A stretch of 64,000 nt of DNA from Anaeromyxobacter dehalogenans 2CP-1 (GTDB taxonomy: Bacteria > Myxococcota > Myxococcia > Myxococcales > Anaeromyxobacteraceae). The position numbers and the translations under genes were made by a program. The number at the start of each line of letters is the position of its first letter. Within the stretch, counting starts at the first letter, position 1. The notes under the pieces are model-generated. The model saw only the letters and a program-made list of their open reading frames with translations. It made no database searches and was not told the DNA's origin. Positions 1 to 8,151 of this stretch are shown here, piece by piece. The stretch covers positions 1,054,001-1,118,000 of the forward strand of contig NC_011891.1 of the NCBI RefSeq assembly GCF_000022145.1. The letters run 5' to 3'.

Positions 1-1182
1 TCCGCCGACTGGGTGCTCGTGCCCGCCGCCCGGAGCGCGGCCCCGCGCCCGCCGGCGCCGCGCCCCCGGGGCGACGCGCCGGCCGCGACCGGCGCCGTCC
101 CGGTGGAACGCACCGTGAACGTGGTCCATCCGGAGAAGGTCTGGTTCCCGGAGGACGGGATCACGAAGGGCGAGCTCGTCGCGTACCACCGGGCCATCGC
201 ACCGTTCATGCTGCCGTACCTGGCCGATCGTCCGCTGGTGCTCACCCGGTTCCCGGAAGGCATCCACGGTCGCAGCTTCCTGCAGGAGGACGCGCCGGCG
301 TGGCGGCCGCGCTGGTTGCGCGCGGCGACGGTGCACGCAGGGGAGGGGGGCCGCACCCTCGATCACCTCCTGGTGGACGACGCCGACGGCCTCGCCTGGC
401 TGGTGGATCAGGGCGCGATCCCGCTCGACGTGCTGGCGGGCCGCGCCGGCGCGCTGGAGCGGCCGGACTGGTGCGTGCTGGAGCTCGACGCGGGCGACGC
501 GCCGTTCGCGCAGGGGGTGCGGGTGGCGCGCGCGCTCCACGCGCTGTGCGACGCCGCCGGGCTGCCGAGCCACGTCAAGACCACCGGCGAGCGGGGGCTG
601 CACGTGCTCGTCCCGCTCGGCGGCCAGCTCACGCACGCGCAGGCCCGCACGCTCGCCGAGCTGCTGGCGCGGACGGTGGAGGCCGAGCTGCCGGACCTGG
701 CCACCACCGCCCGCACGGCCGCGGCGCGCGGCGGCCGCGTGCACGTCGACGCGCTGCGGAACGGCCACGGCACCGCCATCGCGGCGCCGTACACGGTGCG
801 CCCGAGGCCGGGGGCGCCGGTGTCCACGCCGCTGCGCTGGAGCGAGGTGAATGCCCGCCTGGACCCGGCGCGGTTCACCGTGCGCACGGTGCCTGCGCGC
901 GTGGCCCGGCTCGGACGCGATCCGCTCGGGCCGGTCCTGACCGAGCGCCCGGATCTGCTGCGCGCGCTCGCGCGCCTGCGGGCGCGGCCGGGTGCGGTCG
1001 GGTGCGGTCGGCCGGCGCGCAGCGCGCCGTTCGTGACGCGCCGCACGCCTGGGGATGCGACCCGCCGCCGCGCGCGCCGCCTCGTGGTGCCGGCGCGCAT
1101 GTGGGGACAGGTGGCCGAACCCCGCCCGGGGGGCGACTTTGCGGCAATGTGCCGGCCGACGCGCAATCGTTCGCGCCAATGA
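1..1182 (+). CDS. ligD: LigD-type primase/polymerase domain, 3' part of gene
   Basis: The gene enters the window already open, so its 5' part is missing. The visible residues are the polymerase domain of the bacterial NHEJ protein LigD, which adds (ribo)nucleotides at double-strand breaks together with Ku. Typical signatures are the opening VHPEKVWFPEDGITKGEL, RFPEGIHGRSFLQ, the VDQGAIPLDV stretch and KTTGERGLHVLVPLG. The metal-binding motif usually reads DLDPG; here it is ELDAGD, so the first Asp is Glu. After the domain end near position 990 there is a roughly 65-residue Arg/Pro-rich tail with no family match that I recognise. A short linker rich in Ala, Pro and Arg precedes the domain, so a ligase or nuclease domain probably lies upstream. 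The family is clear; activity is uncertain because of the Asp-to-Glu change. Confidence 0.85.
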   Translation, partial: SADWVLVPAARSAAPRPPAPRPRGDAPAATGAVPVERTVNVVHPEKVWFPEDGITKGELVAYHRAIAPFMLPYLADRPLVLTRFPEGIHGRSFLQEDAPAWRPRWLRAATVHAGEGGRTLDHLLVDDADGLAWLVDQGAIPLDVLAGRAGALERPDWCVLELDAGDAPFAQGVRVARALHALCDAAGLPSHVKTTGERGLHVLVPLGGQLTHAQARTLAELLARTVEAELPDLATTARTAAARGGRVHVDALRNGHGTAIAAPYTVRPRPGAPVSTPLRWSEVNARLDPARFTVRTVPARVARLGRDPLGPVLTERPDLLRALARLRARPGAVGCGRPARSAPFVTRRTPGDATRRRARRLVVPARMWGQVAEPRPGGDFAAMCRPTRNRSRQ

Positions 1183-1250
1183 AGGGCGACGGGAGCGTGG
1201 ACAATCAATGCGGATGGACTATGTTTCGTCCACACCCGAGGGAAACGCCC

Positions 1251-1589
1251 ATGCCGAGACCCACCCGCGAGACCTCCATCGACGCCATCATCCGCGAGAC
1301 CGCCGACCGGGTGGTCGAGCGGATCTCCGCCGCCATCGCCCGGCAGGTCGGCGAGCTCGTGCAGGACGGGATCCAGCGCGAGATGGCGGCCGGACGCGCC
1401 GGGCGGCCGGCGCGCTCCAGCCGGCGCCGCGTCGAGATCACCCGCTGGGTGGCCGACGCCCGCGCGCGCCGCGTGCCGAACTTCGTCATCGAGGCGACCG
1501 GCCTCGACACCAAGAAGAAGATCGTGGCCCGCTTCGGCGAGAACGCGGCGTTCGAGAAGGGCAAGCCGCTGCCGCGCGCCCGCGCCTGA
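1251..1589 (+). CDS. Small basic protein, function unknown
   Basis: A 112-residue protein that I do not recognise. The start at 1251 follows a GAGGGA ribosome site 7 bases upstream; an in-frame ATG at 1221 lacks one. The N-terminal half is a predicted amphipathic helix (TSIDAIIRETADRVVERI). The middle has a basic GRPARSSRRR stretch resembling an AT-hook. The C-terminal half (VPNFVIEATGLDTKKKIVARFG) is mixed. The basic patch makes nucleic-acid binding possible, but this is only inference. It lies directly downstream of the ligD-like gene on the same strand, with a 68-base gap. Confidence 0.65.
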   Translation: MPRPTRETSIDAIIRETADRVVERISAAIARQVGELVQDGIQREMAAGRAGRPARSSRRRVEITRWVADARARRVPNFVIEATGLDTKKKIVARFGENAAFEKGKPLPRARA

Positions 1590-1607
1590 CGCCCAGCGTC
1601 GATCCGC

Positions 1608-1877
1608 TCAGCGTCGGACGAGGCCCTGCACCAGCCCGGCGCGCTCGAGCGCCTCGACGCCGCGGTCGGCGTCGGGCGCGTCCACCCAGAACCCGACCCC
1701 CTGGCGGCGCGCGCGGAACGCGCTCGGCGGCGCCAGGTCCTCGGTCTCGGCGCCGTACTCCAGCCCCGCGCCGTCGAGCGCACGCTCCACCTCCTGCGCC
1801 TCCTCGAGCCGCGCGGCCAGGTAGACGCGCACGATCTCGGTGCCCTCCTCGAAAGCCTCCATCGGGATGCGTGCCAT
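1608..1877 (-). CDS. DUF2007-like small protein
   Basis: An 89-residue protein with alternating helices and strands (VYLAARLEEAQEVERALDG, then GVGFWVDAPDADRGVEALERAG). This pattern resembles the DUF2007 'putative signal transducing protein' family, whose members carry an N-terminal helix that tracks residues across a small ferredoxin-like fold. No catalytic motif is visible. The start has a GGAGGAACC ribosome site just upstream on the minus strand. It is convergent with the 112-residue gene and divergent from the MscS gene, so it is probably transcribed alone. The family assignment is from memory of the pattern. Confidence 0.6.
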   Translation of the reverse strand: MARIPMEAFEEGTEIVRVYLAARLEEAQEVERALDGAGLEYGAETEDLAPPSAFRARRQGVGFWVDAPDADRGVEALERAGLVQGLVRR

Positions 1878-1940
1878 CCGGTTCCTCCGGCGCCAATGTA
1901 ACCCGCCGCGCCGGGCGCGCCCGCGCTATCCTCCCCCGCC

Positions 1941-3242
1941 ATGACGCGATCCTCCCTCGCCCTCGCCCGCGCCGCCGCGCTGGCGCTCGCGGCCGCGCTC
2001 GCCGCGCCCGCCGCCGCGCAGCCGGGCGCCGCCGCCGGCGCCCCGCCCGCCGCGGCGTCCCCCCGGGACGCGGCCGCGCCACCGGCGCGCGCGCCGCGCG
2101 TGGAGGTGCGCGTCGAGCCCGAGCCGGAGGCCCGTCCGTTCTTCGAGGCGCACCTGCCGGCGCCGCTCCGGGAGCGCGGGCCGCGCGGCCTGCTCTGGTG
2201 GCAGTGGCTGGCCATGCCGGGCGTGGTCCTGGTCGCCGTGACGCTCGGCTCCGTGCTCGGGTGGCTCACGCGCAAGGGGCTCGGCCACCTCGCCGCGCGC
2301 ACCCGCACCACCTGGGACGACCTGCTGCTGCAGCGCATCGCCAGCCCGCTCACCGCGCTGTGGGCGGTCGGCCTGGTCACCGCGATGCTCCCGTGGCTGG
2401 TCCTGCCGGACGGCGCCGCCACGGTGGTGCACCACCTGCTGCGCGCCGTCGCGTTCCTGGTGGTGTTCTGGGGCGCCTATCGCTCGGTGGGCGTCGCGTT
2501 CCAGGCCATGGCGCTGGCGCCGCGCACCGCCACGAACCCGGGGCTGGCCGCGTTCCTGCCGGTCGGTCGCAAGATCGCGAAGGCGGCGGTGGTCGCCATC
2601 GGCCTCATCTCGGTCCTGAACGAGCTCGGGTTCCAGGTCGCGAGCCTCCTCGCCGGCCTCGGCATCGGCGGCATCGCGGTGGCGTTCGGCGCCCAGAAGA
2701 CCGTCGAGAACCTGTTCGGCTCGGTGTCGATCGGCGTGGACCAGCCGTTCCGGCAGGGCGACTACGTCAACGTGGAGGGGGTCACCGGCACGGTGGAGTC
2801 GATCGGCATGCGCTCCACGCGCATCCGCACGCTGGACCGGACGCTCGTCACCATCCCGAACGGGAAGCTCTCCGAGATGCGGAGCGAGACCTTCGGCGCC
2901 CGCGACCGCATCCGGCTCTCGCTCAACCTCGGGCTGTCCTACTCGACCTCGGCCGCGCAGATGCGCGAGGTGATCCGCCGGGTGGACGCGCTGCTCCGCG
3001 CGCATCCCAGGGTCCACCCCGACGGCATCGGCGTGCGCTTCACCGCGCTGCTCGACTCGACGCTCAACGTGGAGGTGCTGGCCTGGTTCCAGACCACCGA
3101 CTGGAACGAGTTCTGCGAGATCCGCACCGAGGTGCTGCTGCAGATCATGGAGGCGGTGGAGGGGGCGGGGTCGTCGTTCGCGTTCCCGACCCGCACCGTC
3201 CAGCTCGTGTCGGAGGGCGGCGCCGATCCGGCGCGCCGGTAG
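1941..3242 (+). CDS. MscS-family mechanosensitive channel
   Basis: A 433-residue inner-membrane channel of the small-conductance mechanosensitive family, which releases solutes on hypo-osmotic shock. It has a cleavable-looking signal peptide (about 1-27), a Pro/Ala-rich periplasmic segment, and four hydrophobic helices between about residues 90 and 255. The pore helix and beta domain hallmark follows: GIGGIAVAFGAQKTVENLFG, then DYVNVEGVTGTVESIGMRST and the typical TIPNGKLSEM. The C-terminal alpha-beta vestibule is complete. It lies alone between the DUF2007-like gene and the tRNA, and a 14-bp hairpin follows the stop. Confidence 0.93.
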   Translation: MTRSSLALARAAALALAAALAAPAAAQPGAAAGAPPAAASPRDAAAPPARAPRVEVRVEPEPEARPFFEAHLPAPLRERGPRGLLWWQWLAMPGVVLVAVTLGSVLGWLTRKGLGHLAARTRTTWDDLLLQRIASPLTALWAVGLVTAMLPWLVLPDGAATVVHHLLRAVAFLVVFWGAYRSVGVAFQAMALAPRTATNPGLAAFLPVGRKIAKAAVVAIGLISVLNELGFQVASLLAGLGIGGIAVAFGAQKTVENLFGSVSIGVDQPFRQGDYVNVEGVTGTVESIGMRSTRIRTLDRTLVTIPNGKLSEMRSETFGARDRIRLSLNLGLSYSTSAAQMREVIRRVDALLRAHPRVHPDGIGVRFTALLDSTLNVEVLAWFQTTDWNEFCEIRTEVLLQIMEAVEGAGSSFAFPTRTVQLVSEGGADPARR

Positions 3243-3274
3243 GAGGGGCGCGCAGGCGGCCCTCCCCGAAAAGA

Positions 3275-3306
3275 CGAAGGGCCCGGCGTCGCCGCCGGGC
3301 CCTTCG
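3275..3306. terminator. Bidirectional hairpin between MscS and tRNA genes
   Basis: A perfect 14-bp inverted repeat (CGAAGGGCCCGGCG and its complement) with a four-base TCGC loop. It sits between the convergent MscS gene and tRNA-Ala. Read on the minus strand it is followed by TCTTTTC, so it looks like the intrinsic terminator of the tRNA transcript and probably stops the MscS transcript too. Confidence 0.8.
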
Positions 3307-3310
3307 AGAT

Positions 3311-3386
3311 TGGTGGAGCTGATCGGGATCGAACCGACGACCTCTAGAGTGCGATTCTAGCGCTCTCCCAGCTGAGCTACAGCCCC
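3311..3386 (-). tRNA. tRNA-Ala, anticodon CGC
   Basis: On the minus strand a 76-base cloverleaf begins GGGGCTG and ends with an encoded CCA. The D arm is GCTC-AGCTGGGA-GAGC. The anticodon stem is CTAGA/TCTAG around the loop ATCGCAC, giving anticodon CGC, which reads the alanine codon GCG. The T arm contains GGTTCGATCC. The acceptor and body closely match the bacterial alanine tRNA pattern. GCG is a heavily used codon in this G+C-rich genome. Confidence 0.97.
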
Positions 3387-3491
3387 ACGAAGACTTCCCC
3401 GAGGTCAGGGGACGCCTTCTCTAGCGGTTCCGGCGGGGGGGTGTCAAGCACCGTCTGCCCCGCCGGCCTCGATGCTATCTTGGTCTCCCCC

Positions 3492-5753
3492 ATGCGCACG
3501 CCTGGAAAGCCCCTCACGCCCGCCGAGCTGTCGGCGCTCGAGCACGCCTTCGCCTCCGACCCCGGCTCGGACGCCTATCGTCCCTTGACCGAGGCATACC
3601 TCGCCGCCGGTCGCTTCATGGAGGCGATGGTCGTCTGCAAGAAGGGCGTGAAGGCGCACCCGGACGATCCCGCCGCCAAGGTGCTGCTGGCGCGCGTCTA
3701 CGCCGAGCAGGGGAAGGACCGGAAGGCGCTCGAGGAGCTCGGCGCGGTCCTCGCGGCGTTCCCGACCTTCGCGGCGGCGAACCAGCTCGCCGGCGTGCTC
3801 CACCTGCGGCTCGGTGAGCGCGAGGCGGGCGAGGCGGCGCTGCGCCGCGCCGCCGACGCCGCGCCGAACGATCCGGAGATCCGTGCGCTGCTGGAGAAGC
3901 ACGGGATCGGCCCCGCGTCGCCCGCCGCGCCCGCGACGCCTCCGCGGCCGGCCGCGCCGGCGGCGTCCGCAGGGGGGCCGCCCGTCGCCCCGCGCGTCGC
4001 CACGCCGGGCCAGCGCCCGCCTGCTCCCCCGCCGGTCACGGCGCAGGCGCCGGCGGCTCCGCGCGAGCGGTCGGAGGAGGTGCCGCTGCCCACGCCGCCG
4101 CCCGCGCGCGCGAGCGGCGCCGCGTACGCGCAGCAGCTCGCGGAGAAGTACGGCACCCAGACGTTCCAGATCCCGCACGCGCGGCAGCAGCCGAAGCGCG
4201 CCGGCCGCGGGCCCATCGTCGCCACGGTGGCGCTCGCCGCCGCGCTGGCCGTGGCGCTGGGCGGCTGGGCGCTCTACAGCAAGGCGCGCAAGGAGCGCAT
4301 CGAGGCCATCGACCGGCTGCTCCGCGAGACGCGCGAGCTGGTGGATCGCGACGCCTACGCCGCCTACGGCGAGGCCGCGGCGAAGCTCCAGGAGATCCTG
4401 AAGCGCGACCGCGACGCGCTCGCGGGCCACGCGTTCCTCGCGTACGTGGACGCGATCCGCTGGGCGGAGCACGGCGACGGCGACGCGGTGCGCGACGAGG
4501 CGATGCGCCACGTGGACGCGGCGCGAAAGCTCGGGCGCCACTCGCACCTGGTCGCGGCGGAGGCGTACCTGCGCGCGAGCTCGGGCGACGCGGCCGGCGC
4601 GAAGCAGGCGCTCGACGCGGTGCTGGGCGGCGAGGACGGCTCGCAGAGCCCGTTCCTGCTCGCGGTGCTCGGCGCGGTGCAGCTGCGCGCCGGCGATCTC
4701 GACGCCGCGCGCGACGCGCTCACCCGCGCGCAGAAGGCGAACCCCGGCGACGCGCGCACCGCCTGGCTGCTGGCCGAGCAGTTCCGGCGGCGCGGCGAGG
4801 GCTACGAGCTGCAGGCGTCGGGCTACTACGACTACGCGCTGCGGATCCAGAAGGAGCACCTCCCGTCGATCCTGGGCAAGGCGCTGGTGGTGCTCGGCCG
4901 CGGCCAGCTCGACGAGGCGGCCCGCGCCGCCGCGCTGGTCCTCGCGCCGCAGGCCGGCGCGTCGAAGCCGCAGCAGGCGCTGGCGCACGCGGTGCGTGCC
5001 GGCGTGCTCGCCGCGCACGGCAAGGCCGCCGAGGCGGCCTCGGAGGAGCAGGCCGCGGCGAAGCTCGACCCGGCCAGCCCGGAGATCCCGTGGCTGGTGG
5101 GGCAGCGCAAGCAGCGGGCCGGCGACGCCGCCGGCGCGGTGGAGGCGTTCCAGCGCGCCGTGTCGCTCGACGACCGCCGCGTCTCGCTCTACGCCGACCT
5201 GGTGCGGGCGCAGCTCGCGCAGGAGGGCGGCGCGCAGCGCGCCCTGGAGACGCTGAAGCGGGCCGTGGCGCGCGTGGGCGAGAGCCCGCGCCTCGCGCTG
5301 CTGCTCGGCGACGCGTACCGTGCCGCGGGCGACGCCGACCTGGCGCGGGGCCAGTACGAGAAGGCCATCGCGCTCGGCAAGCCGTTCCCCGACGCGCGGG
5401 TGGCGCTGGCGCGGCTGCACCGCGATCGGAACAACGTGCCCGGCGCGCTGGTGGAGCTGACGCAGGCCATCGACGAGTACGGCCAGGGCGGCGCCGGCGG
5501 CGCGGCCGCCGCCTACGTCGAGATGGCGGACGTGGAGCGCGCGCGCGGCGCGCGCGCCGAGGTCGTGGCCGACCTGTACCGCAAGGCGCTCGACAAGGAC
5601 CCCGCGAGCTGCGAGGCGCTCTGGGGCGCCGGCAAGCTCGAGCACGACGCGAACAAGCTGGCGGACGCGAAGACCAAGCTGGGCACCTACGCAAAGCTCT
5701 GCCCGCGCGGGCCGCACGCGGCCGAGGCCGCGCGCCTGGCGGGCGGGAACTGA
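3492..5753 (+). CDS. Membrane-anchored TPR-repeat protein
   Basis: A 753-residue protein built mostly of tetratricopeptide repeats, which form protein-binding superhelices. Residues about 10-135 carry TPR units (AYLAAGRFMEAMVVCKKGVKAHP type). A Pro/Ala-rich linker follows, then one membrane helix at about 237-262 flanked by Lys/Arg, and a long C-terminal array of at least eight further TPRs to the end. The topology suggests TPR domains on both sides of the inner membrane. The start at 3492 (MRTPGKP) is preferred over an in-frame upstream start at 3441 because homology-like sequence begins there; no strong ribosome site is visible. The partner is unknown. Myxobacterial motility and envelope complexes often use such scaffolds, but nothing here proves that role. 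Confidence 0.85.
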   Translation: MRTPGKPLTPAELSALEHAFASDPGSDAYRPLTEAYLAAGRFMEAMVVCKKGVKAHPDDPAAKVLLARVYAEQGKDRKALEELGAVLAAFPTFAAANQLAGVLHLRLGEREAGEAALRRAADAAPNDPEIRALLEKHGIGPASPAAPATPPRPAAPAASAGGPPVAPRVATPGQRPPAPPPVTAQAPAAPRERSEEVPLPTPPPARASGAAYAQQLAEKYGTQTFQIPHARQQPKRAGRGPIVATVALAAALAVALGGWALYSKARKERIEAIDRLLRETRELVDRDAYAAYGEAAAKLQEILKRDRDALAGHAFLAYVDAIRWAEHGDGDAVRDEAMRHVDAARKLGRHSHLVAAEAYLRASSGDAAGAKQALDAVLGGEDGSQSPFLLAVLGAVQLRAGDLDAARDALTRAQKANPGDARTAWLLAEQFRRRGEGYELQASGYYDYALRIQKEHLPSILGKALVVLGRGQLDEAARAAALVLAPQAGASKPQQALAHAVRAGVLAAHGKAAEAASEEQAAAKLDPASPEIPWLVGQRKQRAGDAAGAVEAFQRAVSLDDRRVSLYADLVRAQLAQEGGAQRALETLKRAVARVGESPRLALLLGDAYRAAGDADLARGQYEKAIALGKPFPDARVALARLHRDRNNVPGALVELTQAIDEYGQGGAGGAAAAYVEMADVERARGARAEVVADLYRKALDKDPASCEALWGAGKLEHDANKLADAKTKLGTYAKLCPRGPHAAEAARLAGGN

Positions 5754-5797
5754 TCGGGTCGTCCCCCGCAGGCGCAAGCGATCGCGCGGCTTTCCCC

Positions 5798-5832
5798 GGG
5801 TGTGATCCGGGGCCGCGCCCCTGCGCACACCC
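5798..5832 (+). terminator. Two-tier hairpin after the TPR gene
   Basis: Outer arms GGGTGTG and CACACCC enclose an inner stem GGGGC/GCCCC with a three-base loop. It lies 45 bases after the TPR stop codon and has no T-run. It may be a terminator or a leader structure of the next gene. Confidence 0.4.
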
Positions 5833-5971
5833 GTACGGTGGGTGACACGCCGGGAATGCTCCGGGGCGCGCAGCCCCACCCACTGTCGCTCGCGTTCGGG
5901 ATTGTGCCGGTGACGTGCGGGATCCAGACTCCCCGTACTGGCGCCACCGTGGGCGCTCGGGGGATTCAGAC

Positions 5972-6478
5972 ATGCGGTTCTCGTTCGTTCCGCTGGGAGC
6001 GTCCGCAGTCGCTGCGCTGCTGCTCTGGTCCGGGGATGCGACGGCGCGGGAGAAGTTCCGGCCGGACGGCGCCAGCCGTTCGGATCCGGTGGCCGACCGC
6101 GCCGGGCGTGCGGCGCCGGCCGATCCCGGGGTGCCGTCCGTGCGCGAGCCGCTCGCCGGCGACGCGCAGGGCGAGGCGCCCGCCGACGACCGCGCCGGCG
6201 AGCAGGGAGAGCAGAACGGCGTCGGCCACCACAACGGCGGCGACCACGGCAGCGGCGTCGGCCAGGGCAACGACGGCACCCAGGGGACCGGCGGTGGATG
6301 GGGCTCCGGCGGGGTCGGCGGCGTCGACGTGGGCGGCGGCAACGCGGGCGCCGGCCACGGCGGCGGCGGGGAGTCGGGCGGCATCGGCGTCCCCGAGCTC
6401 GATCCGTCCGCGGCGGGCGTGATCGCCGCCCTGGTCGCCGGCGGCGGCATCCTGCTGGCGCGCCGCCGTCGCCGCTGA
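5972..6478 (+). CDS. VPEID-CTERM-like exosortase substrate
   Basis: A 168-residue exported protein: a signal peptide at about 1-25 (LGASAVAALLLWSGDATA), a polar region, then a Gly/His/Asn-rich middle (about 70-135). It ends in a tripartite sorting tail from about residue 139: VPELD, a hydrophobic helix (GVIAALVAGGGILL) and ARRRRR. That architecture is the VPEID-CTERM sorting signal recognised by exosortase E; here the motif reads VPELD. The exosortase/protease fusion gene starts 10 bases downstream, which strongly supports a dedicated enzyme-substrate pair. I chose the ATG at 5972 because it directly precedes the signal peptide. The role of the mature Gly-rich protein is unknown; it is probably displayed on the surface or released. 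Confidence 0.8.
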   Translation: MRFSFVPLGASAVAALLLWSGDATAREKFRPDGASRSDPVADRAGRAAPADPGVPSVREPLAGDAQGEAPADDRAGEQGEQNGVGHHNGGDHGSGVGQGNDGTQGTGGGWGSGGVGGVDVGGGNAGAGHGGGGESGGIGVPELDPSAAGVIAALVAGGGILLARRRRR

Positions 6479-6488
6479 GCACGGCCGC

Positions 6489-8135
6489 ATGAGCGCGGGC
6501 GCGGGCGTCGCCGCCAGGTCCTGCGGCCGCGGCCTGCGCGTCGCGCGGCTGCGGGGGGGCGTCCGATGGACGGTCCCGGCGGTGATCGTGGCCGCGGAGT
6601 ACCTCGGCCTGTCGCTGCTCGTCGACCTGCCCATGGCCGGCCCGGCCATGACGCTGGTCCGGCCCCTGCGCATGCTCGGGCCGGTGCTGTTCGGCGCCGC
6701 CGCCGCCGGCTGGCTCATCGCCCGCGGCGAGTCGCGCGGCGGAACGGGTGCGGCCCCGCTCCCGCCGCTGCCGGCCTGGCGGCCCTGGCCCACGCTCGCG
6801 CTCCAGGCCGGCGCCTACGCGGTCACCGCCGCGACGGCGGTGGCGCTCCTCCGCCCCGGCGCGCCCCCGCCGTCCCCCGCGGCCATGGCGGTGTTCATCG
6901 CCTGCGCGGCCGCCACGGGCCTGCTCGCCCTGCGCGCCGCCGCGCCGCTCGGGTGGCTGCTCGCCGCGCTGGCGCGGCGCTGGCTGGCGCCGCTGGTGGC
7001 GCTCTCGGTGGGGCTGCTCGCCTGGCGCGCGGCGTCGGCGGCGGAGGGGCTGTGGGGAGCGCTCACGGCGGTGACGCTGCACGCGGCCGGCGCGCTGGCG
7101 TCGGCGGCGGGCGCCGAGATCCAGGTGGACCCGGCCCGCAGCGTGATCCGGGCGAGCGGGGTGCGCATCGAGATCGCGCCCATCTGCTCCGGCGTGGACG
7201 GCATCGGCCTGGTGGTCCTGTTCCAGGCGGTCTGGATCGCGCTCGCGCGCGAGCGCATCCGGTGGGAGCGGGCCCTCGTCCTCCTGCCGCTCGGCGCCGC
7301 GGCCGCGCTCGCCGGCAACGTGCTGCGCGTCGCGGCCCTGACGCTGCTCGCGGCCGCGGGGCGCCCGGACCTCGCGTTCGGAGGCTTCCACTCCAAGCTC
7401 GGCTGGGCGTTCTTCATCGCCATCGCGCTCGGCAGCGTGGCCATCGCCGAGCGGTCGCGGTGGCTGGCTCGCCCCGCCGACGCGGAGGGCAGCGCGGCCG
7501 CCGGCGTCCCGCCCGGCGCGGGCGCGTACGCGGCGCCGTTCGTGGCCATGCTCGCGACCGCGCTCGTCACCTCGATGCTCGCGGGCGACGGCCTCGACCG
7601 GCTCTACGGGCTCCGCGTCGCCGCGGGCGCCGGCGTCCTGCTCGCGGTCCGCCGGCGGCTGCCGGTGGCGGTGCTCGCCCCGGCGCTGCTGCCGATCGCG
7701 GCCGGGCTCGCGGTGGGCGCCGCGTGGGTCGCGCTCGCCGGCGGCGACGGGACCGCCGTCTCCGAGGGGCTGGCGCGGATGGGCCCGGCGGAGCGCGCCG
7801 CGTGGATCTCGGCGCGGGTGGCCGGCGCTTGCCTGCTGGTGCCGGTGGTGGAGGAGCTCGCGTTCCGCGGGTTCCTGCTGCCCTGGCTGGTGTCGCCCGG
7901 CTTCCGGGACGTCCCGCCGCGCGCCTGGAGCTGGCCGGCGGCGCTCGGGTCCTCGCTCGCGTTCGGCGCCATCCACTCACAGTGGTTGCTCGGCGCGGCG
8001 GCCGGCCTGGCCTTCGCCGGCGTGCGCCGCTGGCGCGGCCGCCTCGGCGACGCCGTGCTGGCGCACGCGGTCGCGAACGCCGCCATCGCCGCCGCGGTGC
8101 TGGGCGCCGGACGCTGGGGGCTGTGGGGCGGCTGA
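6489..8135 (+). CDS. xrtE: Exosortase E/CPBP-protease fusion (VPEID-CTERM system)
   Basis: A 548-residue polytopic membrane enzyme with two domains. The N-terminal exosortase domain carries the transpeptidase triad: Cys233 in APICSGVDG, Arg280 in GNVLRVAAL and His301 in GGFHSKLGW. It cleaves the sorting tail and is expected to transfer the substrate. The C-terminal half is a CPBP/CAAX-type intramembrane protease with all motifs present: EELAFRG (Glu455-Glu456), FGAIHS, and HAVANA. Fusion of these two domains defines the exosortase E family. The substrate gene lies immediately upstream. The gene is convergent with the response regulator, with a 16-base gap. Confidence 0.88.
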   Translation: MSAGAGVAARSCGRGLRVARLRGGVRWTVPAVIVAAEYLGLSLLVDLPMAGPAMTLVRPLRMLGPVLFGAAAAGWLIARGESRGGTGAAPLPPLPAWRPWPTLALQAGAYAVTAATAVALLRPGAPPPSPAAMAVFIACAAATGLLALRAAAPLGWLLAALARRWLAPLVALSVGLLAWRAASAAEGLWGALTAVTLHAAGALASAAGAEIQVDPARSVIRASGVRIEIAPICSGVDGIGLVVLFQAVWIALARERIRWERALVLLPLGAAAALAGNVLRVAALTLLAAAGRPDLAFGGFHSKLGWAFFIAIALGSVAIAERSRWLARPADAEGSAAAGVPPGAGAYAAPFVAMLATALVTSMLAGDGLDRLYGLRVAAGAGVLLAVRRRLPVAVLAPALLPIAAGLAVGAAWVALAGGDGTAVSEGLARMGPAERAAWISARVAGACLLVPVVEELAFRGFLLPWLVSPGFRDVPPRAWSWPAALGSSLAFGAIHSQWLLGAAAGLAFAGVRRWRGRLGDAVLAHAVANAAIAAAVLGAGRWGLWGG

Positions 8136-8151
8136 GCCGGCCTCGCGTCCG

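Noticed and set aside
3441-3491. Upstream start for the TPR gene at 3441
   Set aside because: The added 17 residues have no TPR-like pattern and the region directly follows the tRNA, where the promoter should be.
5754-5971. Possible riboswitch (cyclic-di-GMP type) upstream of the VPELD-tail gene
   Set aside because: I looked for the conserved GEMM core and found only simple G+C hairpins.
3444-7976. A minus-strand open frame of about 1,500 codons
   Set aside because: It is antisense to the TPR, VPELD-tail and exosortase genes, rich in Arg, Gly, His and Ala, and has no domain pattern. Such frames are a by-product of very high G+C content.
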